This document shows, piece after piece, positions 29,956 through 39,187 of a stretch of 41,275 nt of DNA. The stretch is from Clostridiales bacterium (GTDB taxonomy: Bacteria; Bacillota; Clostridia; Christensenellales; Borkfalkiaceae): positions 334,064-375,338 of the forward strand of contig DPQQ01000010.1 of assembly GCA_003538975.1 (NCBI GenBank), in the 5' to 3' direction. Under the pieces are notes generated by a model. That model saw nothing but the letters and a program-made list of their open reading frames with translations, was not told the origin of the DNA and searched no databases. A program made the position numbers and the translations under genes. Every line of letters begins with the position of its first letter. Position 1 is the stretch's first letter.

Positions 29956-32411
29956 TGAAAAGATTTGCTTTGGCGGGCAACCCGAACTGCGGTAAAACGA
30001 CTTTGTTCAACAGTTTGACGGGTTCAACCGCACACGTCGGCAACTGGCCCGGCGTAACCGTCGATAAAAGAGACGGCGTTTATAAAAAATGCGCCGAACC
30101 CGTAGCTATCGTAGACCTTCCCGGTATATATTCGTTATCGCCTTATACGCCGGAAGAAGTTATTGCGAGAAACTATATTCTTGACGAAAAGCCCGATTGT
30201 ATTATCAATATAGTCGACGCTACCAATCTTGAAAGAAACCTTTATCTTACCACGCAGATCATGGAAATAGACGTTCCCATGGTTATCGCGCTCAACATGA
30301 TGGACGCGGTAGAAAAAGCGGGCGATAAGATAAACGAAAAAGAACTCGAGAAGAAGCTGGGCGTTCCTGTTATCAAGATTTCGGCTCTTAAAGAAACCGG
30401 GCTTAAAGAACTTATGGACAAAGCCTTCAACGAAAGCAAGAAAAAAAGAGAAGGCGTTACCGTTCTTAAAGATTCCGTACTCGGACATCTTATCGGCGAC
30501 GTAACGATTGCTCTTAAAGGACAGAACGTATCCAATCCGTTGTTCCATGCCGTCAAACTTGTCGAAAACGACTCTATCGAAACCGAAATGCACAAAAACA
30601 CCGTAGGAATGATAGACGAATTCAAAAAGACCTTTAACGACGAAGTATTCGGAACCGATTTCGAAGCGCTCGTTGCGGACGGAAGATATAAATACATATC
30701 CAAAAACTTCGCGCAGGTTCTTACCCGTAAAGAAAAGGGTAAATTCGTAATGAGCAAGTCCGATAAAGCGGATAAAGTTCTTACGCATAAAATCTGGGGT
30801 ATTCCGATATTCCTTGTAATATTATTCTTTATTTTCCACCTTACGTTCAGCGAAAACCTTTTGTTCCTTAACGGCTTTACCGAAAATCAGAACTGGATGC
30901 CTTCGCTTTCCGAAAACACCGCTTTTCTCGAAAAAGATAAAGACGGTAATCTGATACAGGCGACAGACGACGACGGCGAACTTATGTGGGAAGAAGACGA
31001 AGACGGTAATCTTGTAGACGAAAACGGCGACGTTATCGACGAAACCGTCGAAGGATGGGAAGAAAAGAGAGTTCCCGCTTACAATCTTAACTACGGCGCG
31101 AGATGGCTCGCTTGTATTTATGACGGAACTCTTTACAGCCCCGGCGTTGCTATAAATAACATCTGGAACGACATGATTGTAGGCGATTTGTTCGGCTTGG
31201 TAAAAGACGGTATCGAATCTACAAACATGGCTGACTGGGCGAAAGGTCTTATCAACGACGGTATTATCGAAGGTTTAGCCGCGGTATTATCGTTCCTGCC
31301 GCCGATACTTGTATTGTTCCTGTTCTTCTCGATACTCGAAGATTCCGGCTATATGGCTCGTATCGCGTTCATTCTCGACAGAGCTTTCAGAAAATTCGGT
31401 CTTTCGGGCAGAGCTTTCATGCCGATGATCATGGGCTTCGGTTGTTCCGTCCCCGCAATGATCAACACCCGAACGCTTGCCGACGAAAAGGAAAGGACGG
31501 CAACGGTCCGCGTTATTCCGTTTTTCTCGTGCGGAGCTAAACTCCCGATTCTTACAGCGGTAGCGGGCGCTATCGTTTCGTACTTCGGTATAGGGAATGC
31601 AGATCTTATTACTTACGCGATGTATCTTCTCGGTATAGTAACTGCTATCGTTGCGGTACTCTTCATGAGAAATACTTCTCTTAAAGGCGAAACGCCTCCG
31701 TTCATTATGGAACTTCCCGCATATCATATGCCGCAGTTCAAGAACCTTATGGCGCACCTTTGGGATAAAACCAAACACTTTGTAAAAAAAGCGTTCACGA
31801 TTATACTTGCTTCGACCATCGTTATCTGGGTACTTACGCACTTCTCGTTCGACTGGCATTTTCTTGCGGACGAAGAAATCAATCAAAGTATTCTTACGGG
31901 ATTCTCGAAGCTCGTACAGCCTATATTCACGCCGCTCGGCTTCGGCAGTCAGCTCGGTCAGTACGGATGGGTATTCGTTGTAGCGGTTGTCGCAGGTCTT
32001 ATCGCGAAAGAAAACGTTATTGCGACGTTCGCTACGATAGCTACGTGTCTTATTGCCGGCGGACTTACGTTTAACGGTAACGTAAACGGCGAAAACGGTA
32101 TAATGGCTGTTTCGGCTATGATCAAAGCTACCGGAGTAACTGTACCTGCGCTCATCTCGTTCATCGCTTTCAACATGACTACGATTCCGTGTTTCGCGGC
32201 GGTAGGTACAGCAAAAGCGGAACTTCAGAACGATAAACGATTCAAAGGAACTATAGCTTTCTGGCTTGTAGCTTCGTACCTTGTATCCTGTATGATTTAT
32301 ACCATAGGATCATGGTGGTGGACAGCGTTCATCTGGGCTGCGGTTATAGCTTTGATTACTTATATCATCGTTATGAGAAATAAAAAACTCGCTAAAAAAC
32401 AAGGAGCTTAA
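29955..32411 (+). CDS. feoB: Ferrous iron transporter FeoB with acidic exposed insert
   Basis: FeoB is the GTP-dependent Fe(II) importer of the cytoplasmic membrane. 818 residues: G-domain with G1 GNPNCGKT (8-15), GNWPGVTVDK, DLPGIYSL and NMMDAV; a GDI domain; then membrane helices starting near 280. Gate motifs LPPILVLFLFFSILEDSGYMARIAF and GFGCSVPAM are present. Between the first two membrane segments lies an insert of about 45 residues (about 328-370) made of Asp-Gly repeats: DKDGNLI, DDDGELM, DEDGNLV, ENGDVID. Start ATG 29955 is chosen from the TAATG overlap and the conserved N-terminus. Confidence 0.95.
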   Translation: MKRFALAGNPNCGKTTLFNSLTGSTAHVGNWPGVTVDKRDGVYKKCAEPVAIVDLPGIYSLSPYTPEEVIARNYILDEKPDCIINIVDATNLERNLYLTTQIMEIDVPMVIALNMMDAVEKAGDKINEKELEKKLGVPVIKISALKETGLKELMDKAFNESKKKREGVTVLKDSVLGHLIGDVTIALKGQNVSNPLFHAVKLVENDSIETEMHKNTVGMIDEFKKTFNDEVFGTDFEALVADGRYKYISKNFAQVLTRKEKGKFVMSKSDKADKVLTHKIWGIPIFLVILFFIFHLTFSENLLFLNGFTENQNWMPSLSENTAFLEKDKDGNLIQATDDDGELMWEEDEDGNLVDENGDVIDETVEGWEEKRVPAYNLNYGARWLACIYDGTLYSPGVAINNIWNDMIVGDLFGLVKDGIESTNMADWAKGLINDGIIEGLAAVLSFLPPILVLFLFFSILEDSGYMARIAFILDRAFRKFGLSGRAFMPMIMGFGCSVPAMINTRTLADEKERTATVRVIPFFSCGAKLPILTAVAGAIVSYFGIGNADLITYAMYLLGIVTAIVAVLFMRNTSLKGETPPFIMELPAYHMPQFKNLMAHLWDKTKHFVKKAFTIILASTIVIWVLTHFSFDWHFLADEEINQSILTGFSKLVQPIFTPLGFGSQLGQYGWVFVVAVVAGLIAKENVIATFATIATCLIAGGLTFNGNVNGENGIMAVSAMIKATGVTVPALISFIAFNMTTIPCFAAVGTAKAELQNDKRFKGTIAFWLVASYLVSCMIYTIGSWWWTAFIWAAVIALITYIIVMRNKKLAKKQGA

Positions 32412-32416
32412 TAGTT

Positions 32417-32587
32417 ATGGGAGTCGGTGAAATTATTCTTATTATTGCATGCGCGCTTATAGTAGTAGGCGTCGTCGTATCGGTTATAATCAAAAAAAAG
32501 CAAGGAAAACATTCCTGCGATTGCTGTTCCGATTGTTCGCATTGCAACTGTTGTTCACAACCGGAGAAAAAGACCGATAAAAAATAA
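32417..32587 (+). CDS. FeoB-associated Cys-rich membrane protein
   Basis: A 56-residue gene directly after feoB. The N-terminus EIILIIACALIVVGVVVSVII is one membrane helix, then KKKQGKHS and a cluster CDCCSDCSHCNCC with eight Cys in 13 residues, then a short charged tail. This is the layout of the FeoB-associated Cys-rich family found after feoB in Firmicutes, thought to assist Fe(II) transport (a FeoC-like role is only inferred). AAGGAG (32401-32406) precedes the start by 10 nt. A terminator follows. Confidence 0.9.
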   Translation: MGVGEIILIIACALIVVGVVVSVIIKKKQGKHSCDCCSDCSHCNCCSQPEKKTDKK

Positions 32588-32608
32588 CGCCTTAATTTAA
32601 CAGTATTA

Positions 32609-32641
32609 AGCGGAGAATTCGTAAAGAGTTCTCCGCTTTTT
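32609..32641 (+). terminator. Intrinsic terminator of the feo operon
   Basis: AGCGGAGAA (32609-32617) pairs with TTCTCCGCT (32629-32637), loop of 11 nt, followed by a T-run to 32641. Confidence 0.85.
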
Positions 32642-32731
32642 CACGCTTTATTTTTTACTGTGACGGCAAATGAATTTTTATTTTTTGCGATATAAGATAA
32701 AAAGCTAAAATTCGACGGTAAAACGCCTTTT

Positions 32732-32760
32732 TTTCGTACATTGCGGCGGTACATTATAAT
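32732..32760 (+). promoter_or_regulatory. Promoter of the murE-ftsZ block
   Basis: A perfect TATAAT (32755-32760) with a weak TTTCGT (32732-32737) at 17-nt spacing. The leader is about 36 nt before murE. The weak -35 makes this a moderate call. Confidence 0.55.
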
Positions 32761-32802
32761 AGCAAAATACTTCCCGGAAAACGGGAAAACTACGGAGAAA
32801 AA

Positions 32803-34290
32803 ATGAAGCTTAAAAAATTATTGCATGGAGCGGGAGTAAAGAGTTTCCGCGGAGAAGATATAGAAATATCGGGTATAGAAAACGACAGCAGGCTTGTTAA
32901 ACCGGGATATGCGTACGTTGCTTTGAAGGGAGCGGAAGACGGGGCAAAATATATTCAAAGCGCTATAAAAAACGGAGCCGTCGCTATTATCGGCAAAGAG
33001 TTTGACTATCCCGAAAATTCCGAAGGAATATCGTTTATAACGGTAGACGACGCGCGTAAAACGTTTTCGGTTATGGCTGCGAATTTTTACGATAATCCGC
33101 AAAAGAAGCTTAAAATAACGGGGGTTACGGGAACTAACGGAAAGACTACCGTAACTTATATGATTTCGCATATTCTGTCCGAAAACGGAATAAAAACGGG
33201 CATAATCGGCACTAACGGAGTGATGTATGACGGAAACGTTTATGATACCGGCATGACCACGCCCGATCCGACAAAGCTTTTTTATTATTTAGGCGAAATG
33301 GTTAAAAGCGGTGTGAAAACGGTCGTTATGGAAGTTTCTGCTCACGCGGCGTTTTACGATAAAATTTACGGTATTGACTTTTTTGCGGGCGTGTTTACGA
33401 ATTTTACGCAAGATCATCTCGATTTTTTTAAGGACGAAGAAAGTTACAAAAAAGCAAAGCTTAAATTTTTGAATAATTATAACTGCAAATATATTGTTGC
33501 GAACGCAGACGATAAGTTAACGGGCGAAATAAAAAAGAAAAACAAAAAAGTCTTAACTTACGGAATAAAAAATCCGTCGGACGTATTCGCAATGGATTTA
33601 AGAGAAACACTGTCGGGGGAAAAGTTTATTCTTAACGTTTTCGACGAAATATATGATATGAATACGCGGTTTTACGGCGAATTCAACGTTTATAACGCAC
33701 TTGCAGCATGCGAAGTCTGCTCGCTTTACGGAATAAAAATAAAAGATATAGCGGCTTCCTTGAAAAAATTTTGCGGTGTTCCAGGGAGAATGGAAAAAAT
33801 ATACGAGGACGAATTTTCGGTTTTTATAGATTACGCTCATACTCCGGACGGACTTAAAAACGCGCTTGAAGCGTTGAGACCGATAACTGAAAACAAATTG
33901 ATATTGGTTTTCGGTTGCGGCGGAAACAGAGACGCATTAAAACGCCCGATAATGGGCGAAATAGCTTCGGACTACGCCGATATCAGCATAATAACGAGCG
34001 ATAATCCGCGATTCGAAGAACCCTTTGAAATAATAAGACAAATCGAAAAAGGATTTAAAAAAGGCAAATACAGGGTTGTAGTTTACAAACGACAAGACGC
34101 TATAGAATATGCCCTTAAAATAGCTTTGAAAGGAGACGTTGTTTTAATAGCCGGTAAAGGAGCGGAAAAATATCAGGAAGTACTCGGGGTAAAAAGAGAC
34201 TTCGACGATAAAAAAGTTGCTCTCGGAATTTTGTATAAAATAAACGCAATTAAAAAAGGCGATGATGAAGCCAAGGGGAAAGCAAATTGA
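32803..34290 (+). CDS. murE: UDP-MurNAc-L-Ala-D-Glu:diaminopimelate ligase
   Basis: MurE adds the third residue to the peptidoglycan stem peptide. 495 residues in three Mur-ligase domains: substrate domain with GIENDSRLVKPGYAYVALKG; ATPase domain with GTNGKTTVTYM; and C-terminal domain with FIDYAHTPDGL. Specificity is read from DNPR at 400-403 (SDNPRFEEP), which marks meso-diaminopimelate rather than lysine. The ribosome site is ACGGAG. Its stop overlaps the mraY start (TTGA). Confidence 0.96.
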   Translation: MKLKKLLHGAGVKSFRGEDIEISGIENDSRLVKPGYAYVALKGAEDGAKYIQSAIKNGAVAIIGKEFDYPENSEGISFITVDDARKTFSVMAANFYDNPQKKLKITGVTGTNGKTTVTYMISHILSENGIKTGIIGTNGVMYDGNVYDTGMTTPDPTKLFYYLGEMVKSGVKTVVMEVSAHAAFYDKIYGIDFFAGVFTNFTQDHLDFFKDEESYKKAKLKFLNNYNCKYIVANADDKLTGEIKKKNKKVLTYGIKNPSDVFAMDLRETLSGEKFILNVFDEIYDMNTRFYGEFNVYNALAACEVCSLYGIKIKDIAASLKKFCGVPGRMEKIYEDEFSVFIDYAHTPDGLKNALEALRPITENKLILVFGCGGNRDALKRPIMGEIASDYADISIITSDNPRFEEPFEIIRQIEKGFKKGKYRVVVYKRQDAIEYALKIALKGDVVLIAGKGAEKYQEVLGVKRDFDDKKVALGILYKINAIKKGDDEAKGKAN

Positions 34291-35261
34291 AAACGATAAT
34301 CATAGCTTTTGTTTCCGCGCTCTTATTTTCGCTTTTGTTCGGAGCGGTATTTATTAAAGTTCTTAAAAAGAAAAGAGCCGATCAGCCTATTTACGAGTAC
34401 GTATATCTCCATAAAGGGAAATCTGGAACGCCAACATTCGGGGGATTTATAATATATTTGCCGCTTTTTGTGCTGTTCGTTTTATTCGGGTGTGCAAAAA
34501 ACGAAAATGCAAGGTTAATACTTACTATTTCTATAGCATTTATGTCTGTCGGATTTATAGACGATTATCTTAAAATAGCTTCCGATAAGAACGAAGGCTT
34601 AAAACCGTATCAGAAAATGATACTGCTTTTTGCAATATCCGTGCTATACGGATTTATCGCTTATAAAAAAGGAATTACAGGATTTTACGTGCCGTTTTCC
34701 AAGATAAAAACAGATCTCGGAATATGGTCGGCTTTTATAATAACGTTTGTTTTTATAGCGATAAGCAACTGTGTTAATCTGACCGACGGGTTGGACGGAC
34801 TGGCTTCTTCCGTTTCGATTGTTTACGTTTTAGCCGCCGCCGCGATAATTTATATCGAAGCCGCAGCCGAAAATAATACGGTAAATATTTACGAAATAAT
34901 GACTTTATCGGCTCTGTCGGTCGGGTGTTTTTGCGGATTTCTGTGCTTTAATCTTAATCCCGCAAAGATATTCATGGGAGATACCGGATCTCTGGCTACC
35001 GGCGGATTGCTCGGCGGAATATGCGTTTTTACAGGTAATTCGTTTTATATTCCTTTTATCGGAATAATGTTCGTATTGTCCGGCATATCAGTAATTATGC
35101 AGGTTTTACATTATAAAAGGACAAAGAAAAGAATATTCAAAATGGCACCGCTTCATCATCATCTCGAACTTTCGGGCGTTTCGGAGTGTAAAATAGCGTT
35201 TTATTATTTTATTGTTACGCTTGTCGTTTCGTTGATTGTGATTTTTACGATGGTAATGTGA
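34287..35261 (+). CDS. mraY: Phospho-MurNAc-pentapeptide transferase
   Basis: MraY makes lipid I from UDP-MurNAc-pentapeptide and undecaprenyl phosphate at the inner face of the membrane. 324 residues, about ten membrane segments. Catalytic Asp motifs are GFIDDYLK, NLTDGLDGL and FMGDTGSLATGG, and the cytoplasmic APLHHHLE motif is present. Start TTG 34287 overlaps the murE stop by four bases. murF, usually between murE and mraY, is missing here. Confidence 0.96.
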   Translation: MKTIIIAFVSALLFSLLFGAVFIKVLKKKRADQPIYEYVYLHKGKSGTPTFGGFIIYLPLFVLFVLFGCAKNENARLILTISIAFMSVGFIDDYLKIASDKNEGLKPYQKMILLFAISVLYGFIAYKKGITGFYVPFSKIKTDLGIWSAFIITFVFIAISNCVNLTDGLDGLASSVSIVYVLAAAAIIYIEAAAENNTVNIYEIMTLSALSVGCFCGFLCFNLNPAKIFMGDTGSLATGGLLGGICVFTGNSFYIPFIGIMFVLSGISVIMQVLHYKRTKKRIFKMAPLHHHLELSGVSECKIAFYYFIVTLVVSLIVIFTMVM

Positions 35262-35307
35262 AAATCGGTTGTAAATTCTACGTTGCATCGCCTAATAAAG
35301 GAAAGAT

Positions 35308-36681
35308 ATGTTTTTTAAAAAGCAAATTTTTATGGTTTTCGGACTGTCAAAAAGCGGAATCGCCGCAGCGGGTGCGCTACTTGACGAGAACGCGAAGGTT
35401 TTTCTTTATGACGAATCGGAAAATGCGTTTTCGTCTGCTAAAGTCGACGAACTTATAAAAAGGGGAGCGAAACCCGTCTTAAACAGAACGCTTTCTGAAA
35501 TGCTTCCGCTCTACGACGTGCTTGTATTAAGTCCGGGAATACCCGTTAATCACGAACTCGCTGTTCTTACAAAAAAAGCGGGGAAACGGGTTATCGGCGA
35601 AATAGAACTCGGATACCTTTTGACAAAATCGCCGATAGTCGCGGTTACCGGAACAAACGGCAAAACGACGACGGTTTCGATAATAGACAAAATTCTTGAG
35701 ACTGCGGAAATAAAGCACGAACTTTGCGGCAACGTAGGCATACCGTTTACTTCAAAAATTAAAAAATTATCGTCTTACGACGTGTTATGCGTGGCAGAAA
35801 TATCAAGCTTTCAGTTAGAAACAATCAATCTTTTTTGCCCGCATATATCTTGTATATTGAATATAACTCCCGACCATCTCGAAAGACACTATACGATGCA
35901 GAATTACGTTTACTTAAAAAGCCGTATAACTTTTAATCAGCGTGAAAGCGAATTCGCCGTCCTTAACGCCGATGACAAAAACATATTATCGTTTTCGGAT
36001 AAAATAAGAGCGAAAAAAATCTGGTTTTCGAGCGAAAAACGAGTGGACGGAGCTTATCTTAAAAACGGAAAAATCTACTACTTCGACGATATGATAACAG
36101 AAGAAACCAGAATAGCTCTTATAGGAAAACACAATCTCGAAAACGTTCTCGCCGCAATTTGCTGTGCGAAAATACTCGGCGCGGATAATTCCGCCATAGA
36201 AGAAGTTTTGTGTTCGTATAAAGGAGAAAGGCACCGCATCGAATTTGTCGGGCATATTTCGGGGCGGGATTTTTACGACGATTCGAAGGCTACGAATACA
36301 TATTCGGCGATTTCGGCTATAAGGACCATAAAAAAGCCGACGATTCTTATTCTCGGCGGTAAGGAAAAGGGCGAAGAATACGGAGAATTATTCGGCGAAA
36401 TTAAGAAAAGCAGCGTAAAAAGCGTGGTTTTAACGGGTGATTCGATGGAACATATGCAAAAATCCGCCATAGGTTGCGGATTTTACGACGTTTACCCCGA
36501 AAAAGATTTTTACAAGGCGATTGCTCTCGCCGAATATTTGTCGGATGACGGTGATGCGATTTTATTAAGTCCCGCATGTTCCAGTTTCGATTGCTTTAAA
36601 AACTATTCGGAACGGGGCGAAGCCTTTATAAAAGCGGTAAAAGATTATAACGGCGGTGGAAAAAATGAAGAAAACCGCTGA
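35308..36681 (+). CDS. murD: UDP-MurNAc-L-Ala:D-Glu ligase
   Basis: MurD adds D-glutamate, the product of MurI, to UDP-MurNAc-L-Ala. 457 residues: N-terminal Rossmann-like domain (VFGLSKSGIAAAGAL, LSPGIPVNHE), ATPase domain with GTNGKTTTVSII, and C-terminal HRIEFVGHISGRDFYDDSKATNTYS. The length is normal. The ribosome site AAGGAAAG lies in a 46-nt gap after mraY. Its 3' end overlaps ftsW by 17 bases. Confidence 0.96.
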   Translation: MFFKKQIFMVFGLSKSGIAAAGALLDENAKVFLYDESENAFSSAKVDELIKRGAKPVLNRTLSEMLPLYDVLVLSPGIPVNHELAVLTKKAGKRVIGEIELGYLLTKSPIVAVTGTNGKTTTVSIIDKILETAEIKHELCGNVGIPFTSKIKKLSSYDVLCVAEISSFQLETINLFCPHISCILNITPDHLERHYTMQNYVYLKSRITFNQRESEFAVLNADDKNILSFSDKIRAKKIWFSSEKRVDGAYLKNGKIYYFDDMITEETRIALIGKHNLENVLAAICCAKILGADNSAIEEVLCSYKGERHRIEFVGHISGRDFYDDSKATNTYSAISAIRTIKKPTILILGGKEKGEEYGELFGEIKKSSVKSVVLTGDSMEHMQKSAIGCGFYDVYPEKDFYKAIALAEYLSDDGDAILLSPACSSFDCFKNYSERGEAFIKAVKDYNGGGKNEENR

Positions 36682-37825
36682 ATTAAAGGGATTACGTGCT
36701 AAAAAGCCGCAAATAGGAGTCGAGAAGACAAAATTTTTCGGCGGAGACGTGTTTCTGGTGTGCGCCGTCGTTTTATTAACAGTAATAGGAACGGTTTTTA
36801 TATATTCTGCGAGCAGTTATTCGGCAAAAGCGACTTATAACGATTCGTTTTATTTTGTAAAAAAGCAGGTAATCGGTATCGCATTAGGTCTTGCCGGGAT
36901 GATCGCCGCAGGGGTTTTCGATTACAAAAAGATTAAAAAAGCAGCGATTTTTATAGAAATAGCCGCGCCTCTTCTTCTTGCGGCGATATTTATTCCGGGA
37001 GTGGGTGTAGAAAATTACGGGGCGAAACGTTGGATAGGACTGGGACCGATAACTTTTCAGCCGTCCGAAACAGCTAAATTCGCTCTTATCGTTTTTGCCG
37101 CTAAATATGTTTCGGATAATCCCGAAAAGGCGAGAACTCTTAAAGGATCTTTGCCTGTTTTGCTTTACGGCGGACTTCTTTGCGGGCTTATAATCATAGA
37201 GCCTAACATGTCGATTACCGTCTGCGTGGCTTTACTTATGCTTGCGATGTTACTTGCGTCGGGTATGAAACTTAAATACTTTTTGTTTATTCTTATTCCG
37301 GCAATTATCGGAGCGATAGGACTGATACTTATCGAGCCGTATAGACTTAACAGACTTTCGGCGTTTCTGAACCCGTGGGCGTCTCCTAAAGGCGAAGGGT
37401 ATCAGCTTTTACAATCGCTTTACGCGCTGGGTTCGGGCGGTTGGTTCGGTACGGGAATATTCGGATCGAGACAAAAATACGCTTTTTTACCGTTTTCGGA
37501 ATCGGATTTTATTCTGTCCATAATAGGCGAAGAAACGGGATTTATCGGACTTATCGCATTTTTTACGCTTATAGGGTTCATCGTATTCCGCGGACTGAAA
37601 ATCGCCGCCGGAGCAAAAGATTTGTTCGGATATCTTCTCGCTATCGGGATAACACTTATTTTCGGGATACAAGTGGTTATAAACGCGCTCGTCGTGTCGG
37701 GTTCGATACCGCCTACCGGACTTCCGCTTCCGCTGGTTTCGAGCGGAAACACGTCGATTATCATATTCATGACCGAATTCGGGATTTTATATAATATTTC
37801 GAAGCAAAACAAGGAAAAGTCATAG
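36665..37825 (+). CDS. ftsW: FtsW/SpoVE-type SEDS glycosyltransferase
   Basis: SEDS proteins polymerise septal glycan strands together with a class B PBP, here probably the FtsI at 22517. 386 residues, about ten membrane segments; SASSYSAKATYNDSFYFVKKQ after the first helix and FQPSETAKFALIVFAAKY are typical. The late motif reads PPTGLPLPLVSSGNTSII, where most family members have PFxSYGG/S-S. ATG 36665 is preferred to GTG 36656, which lies inside the ribosome site GGCGGTGG. murG and murC, usual neighbours, are missing. Confidence 0.93.
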   Translation: MKKTAELKGLRAKKPQIGVEKTKFFGGDVFLVCAVVLLTVIGTVFIYSASSYSAKATYNDSFYFVKKQVIGIALGLAGMIAAGVFDYKKIKKAAIFIEIAAPLLLAAIFIPGVGVENYGAKRWIGLGPITFQPSETAKFALIVFAAKYVSDNPEKARTLKGSLPVLLYGGLLCGLIIIEPNMSITVCVALLMLAMLLASGMKLKYFLFILIPAIIGAIGLILIEPYRLNRLSAFLNPWASPKGEGYQLLQSLYALGSGGWFGTGIFGSRQKYAFLPFSESDFILSIIGEETGFIGLIAFFTLIGFIVFRGLKIAAGAKDLFGYLLAIGITLIFGIQVVINALVVSGSIPPTGLPLPLVSSGNTSIIIFMTEFGILYNISKQNKEKS

Positions 37826-37906
37826 CCGTGAATGATAACTCGGCAATCGGTAACTTTATTTAAGCTTTCGCCATAGAATACAGTAGTAATTCCGGGGGCG
37901 TAAAGC

Positions 37907-39187
37907 GTGAAAAAGTATATAATAACCGGCGGTAACGTTATAGACGGAAAAATAGAAGCGGAATGCGCTAAAAACGCCGTTCTGCTTTTTTTGGCGGCTT
38001 CGGTCATGACGGACGAAAACATTATAATAGAAAAATGCCCCGATATTGCCGACGTAAACATAATGCGCAAGCTTCTTGAAAACGCCGGGGCGCAAGTAGA
38101 AAAAGAAGACGGGAACCTGATAATAGATCCGTCGTCCGTAGGCTCGTATATTGCGGACGAAGAACTTTCGGAAAAGTTAAGGGCTTCCGTTTTTCTGCTC
38201 GGGGCGTTTCTTTCGCGTTTAAAAAAGGCGGTAATTCCTTTCCCGGGCGGGTGCAAAATAGGCAAAAGACCGGTGGATTTACATATTTCGGCGTTCGAAA
38301 AGCTCGGCATAAAATTTGGCTTTTATAAAAGCGTCGGTAAAAACGGCGAATATAAAGAATATATGGAAGCAAAAGCCGATAAAATTACCGGCGGAGAAAT
38401 AAAACTCGGATTCCCGAGCGTAGGGGCTACCGAAAATATAATGCTTTTAACGGCTGTTTCCTCGGGAACGACCGTTATTAAAAACGCGGCGCGCGAACCG
38501 GAAATAGTTGATTTGCAGAACTTTCTGAACGTTCTGGGCGCTAAAATTAGCGGCGCGGGAAGCGAAGAGATAGTTATCGAAGGAGTAAAAAAGCTGCACG
38601 GCGGTAAATATAAGGCTATCGGAGACCGCATAGAGGGCGGGACTTTTCTTTTAGCCGCGGCGATAACAGGCGGAAAAATCGAACTGAAAGGCGTCGATCC
38701 GAAAAATTTGCCTGTATTTTTGAATAAATTGTCGTCTAACACTTGTAAAATTACCTATGGTAATGATATAATATTTTTAAAATCGGAAGGAAAGCGGAAA
38801 GCGTTTTCTTTTACGACGGGACCGTTTCCGGAATTTCCGACGGATCTTCAGGCTCAGACGGCTGTTCTGGACAGCGTTTCGGAGGGAGAATCTTTTGTGA
38901 AAGAGACAGTCTTCGAATCTCGCTTCTCGTATATAAACGAACTGAAAAAGGCGGGAGCGAGAATAGAGGTTTCGGACAACGTCGCTTTTATAAAAGGCGT
39001 TAAAAGATTGCATGCGGCGGAATTTACCGCTCCCGATTTAAGAAGCGGAGCGGCGCTCGTTCTTGCCGGACTTAACGCCGAAGGCGAAACTGCCGTGTCT
39101 GGCATAGAATACATAAAAAGGGGTTATTCGCGTTTTGACGAGAAATTAAGAAGTCTCGGCGCGGATATCACAGAGAATGAAACATAA
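37907..39187 (+). CDS. murA: UDP-GlcNAc 1-carboxyvinyltransferase
   Basis: MurA transfers enolpyruvate to UDP-GlcNAc, the first committed step of peptidoglycan synthesis and the target of fosfomycin. The 426 residues have the catalytic C116 in PGGCKIGKRPVDLH, the KN pair in ECAKNAVL, GGTFLLAAAITGG and FPTDLQAQ. Some positions differ from the family consensus: the first turn reads ECAKNA instead of SGAKNA. Start GTG 37907 has GGGGG upstream. It takes the slot between ftsW and ftsQ where murG/murC usually lie. A second murA elsewhere would be normal for a Firmicute. Confidence 0.9.
   Translation: MKKYIITGGNVIDGKIEAECAKNAVLLFLAASVMTDENIIIEKCPDIADVNIMRKLLENAGAQVEKEDGNLIIDPSSVGSYIADEELSEKLRASVFLLGAFLSRLKKAVIPFPGGCKIGKRPVDLHISAFEKLGIKFGFYKSVGKNGEYKEYMEAKADKITGGEIKLGFPSVGATENIMLLTAVSSGTTVIKNAAREPEIVDLQNFLNVLGAKISGAGSEEIVIEGVKKLHGGKYKAIGDRIEGGTFLLAAAITGGKIELKGVDPKNLPVFLNKLSSNTCKITYGNDIIFLKSEGKRKAFSFTTGPFPEFPTDLQAQTAVLDSVSEGESFVKETVFESRFSYINELKKAGARIEVSDNVAFIKGVKRLHAAEFTAPDLRSGAALVLAGLNAEGETAVSGIEYIKRGYSRFDEKLRSLGADITENET

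Noticed and set aside
37420..38310. A 296-residue open frame on the minus strand across ftsW-murA.
   Set aside because: It is antisense to two well-identified genes and has no recognisable domain.
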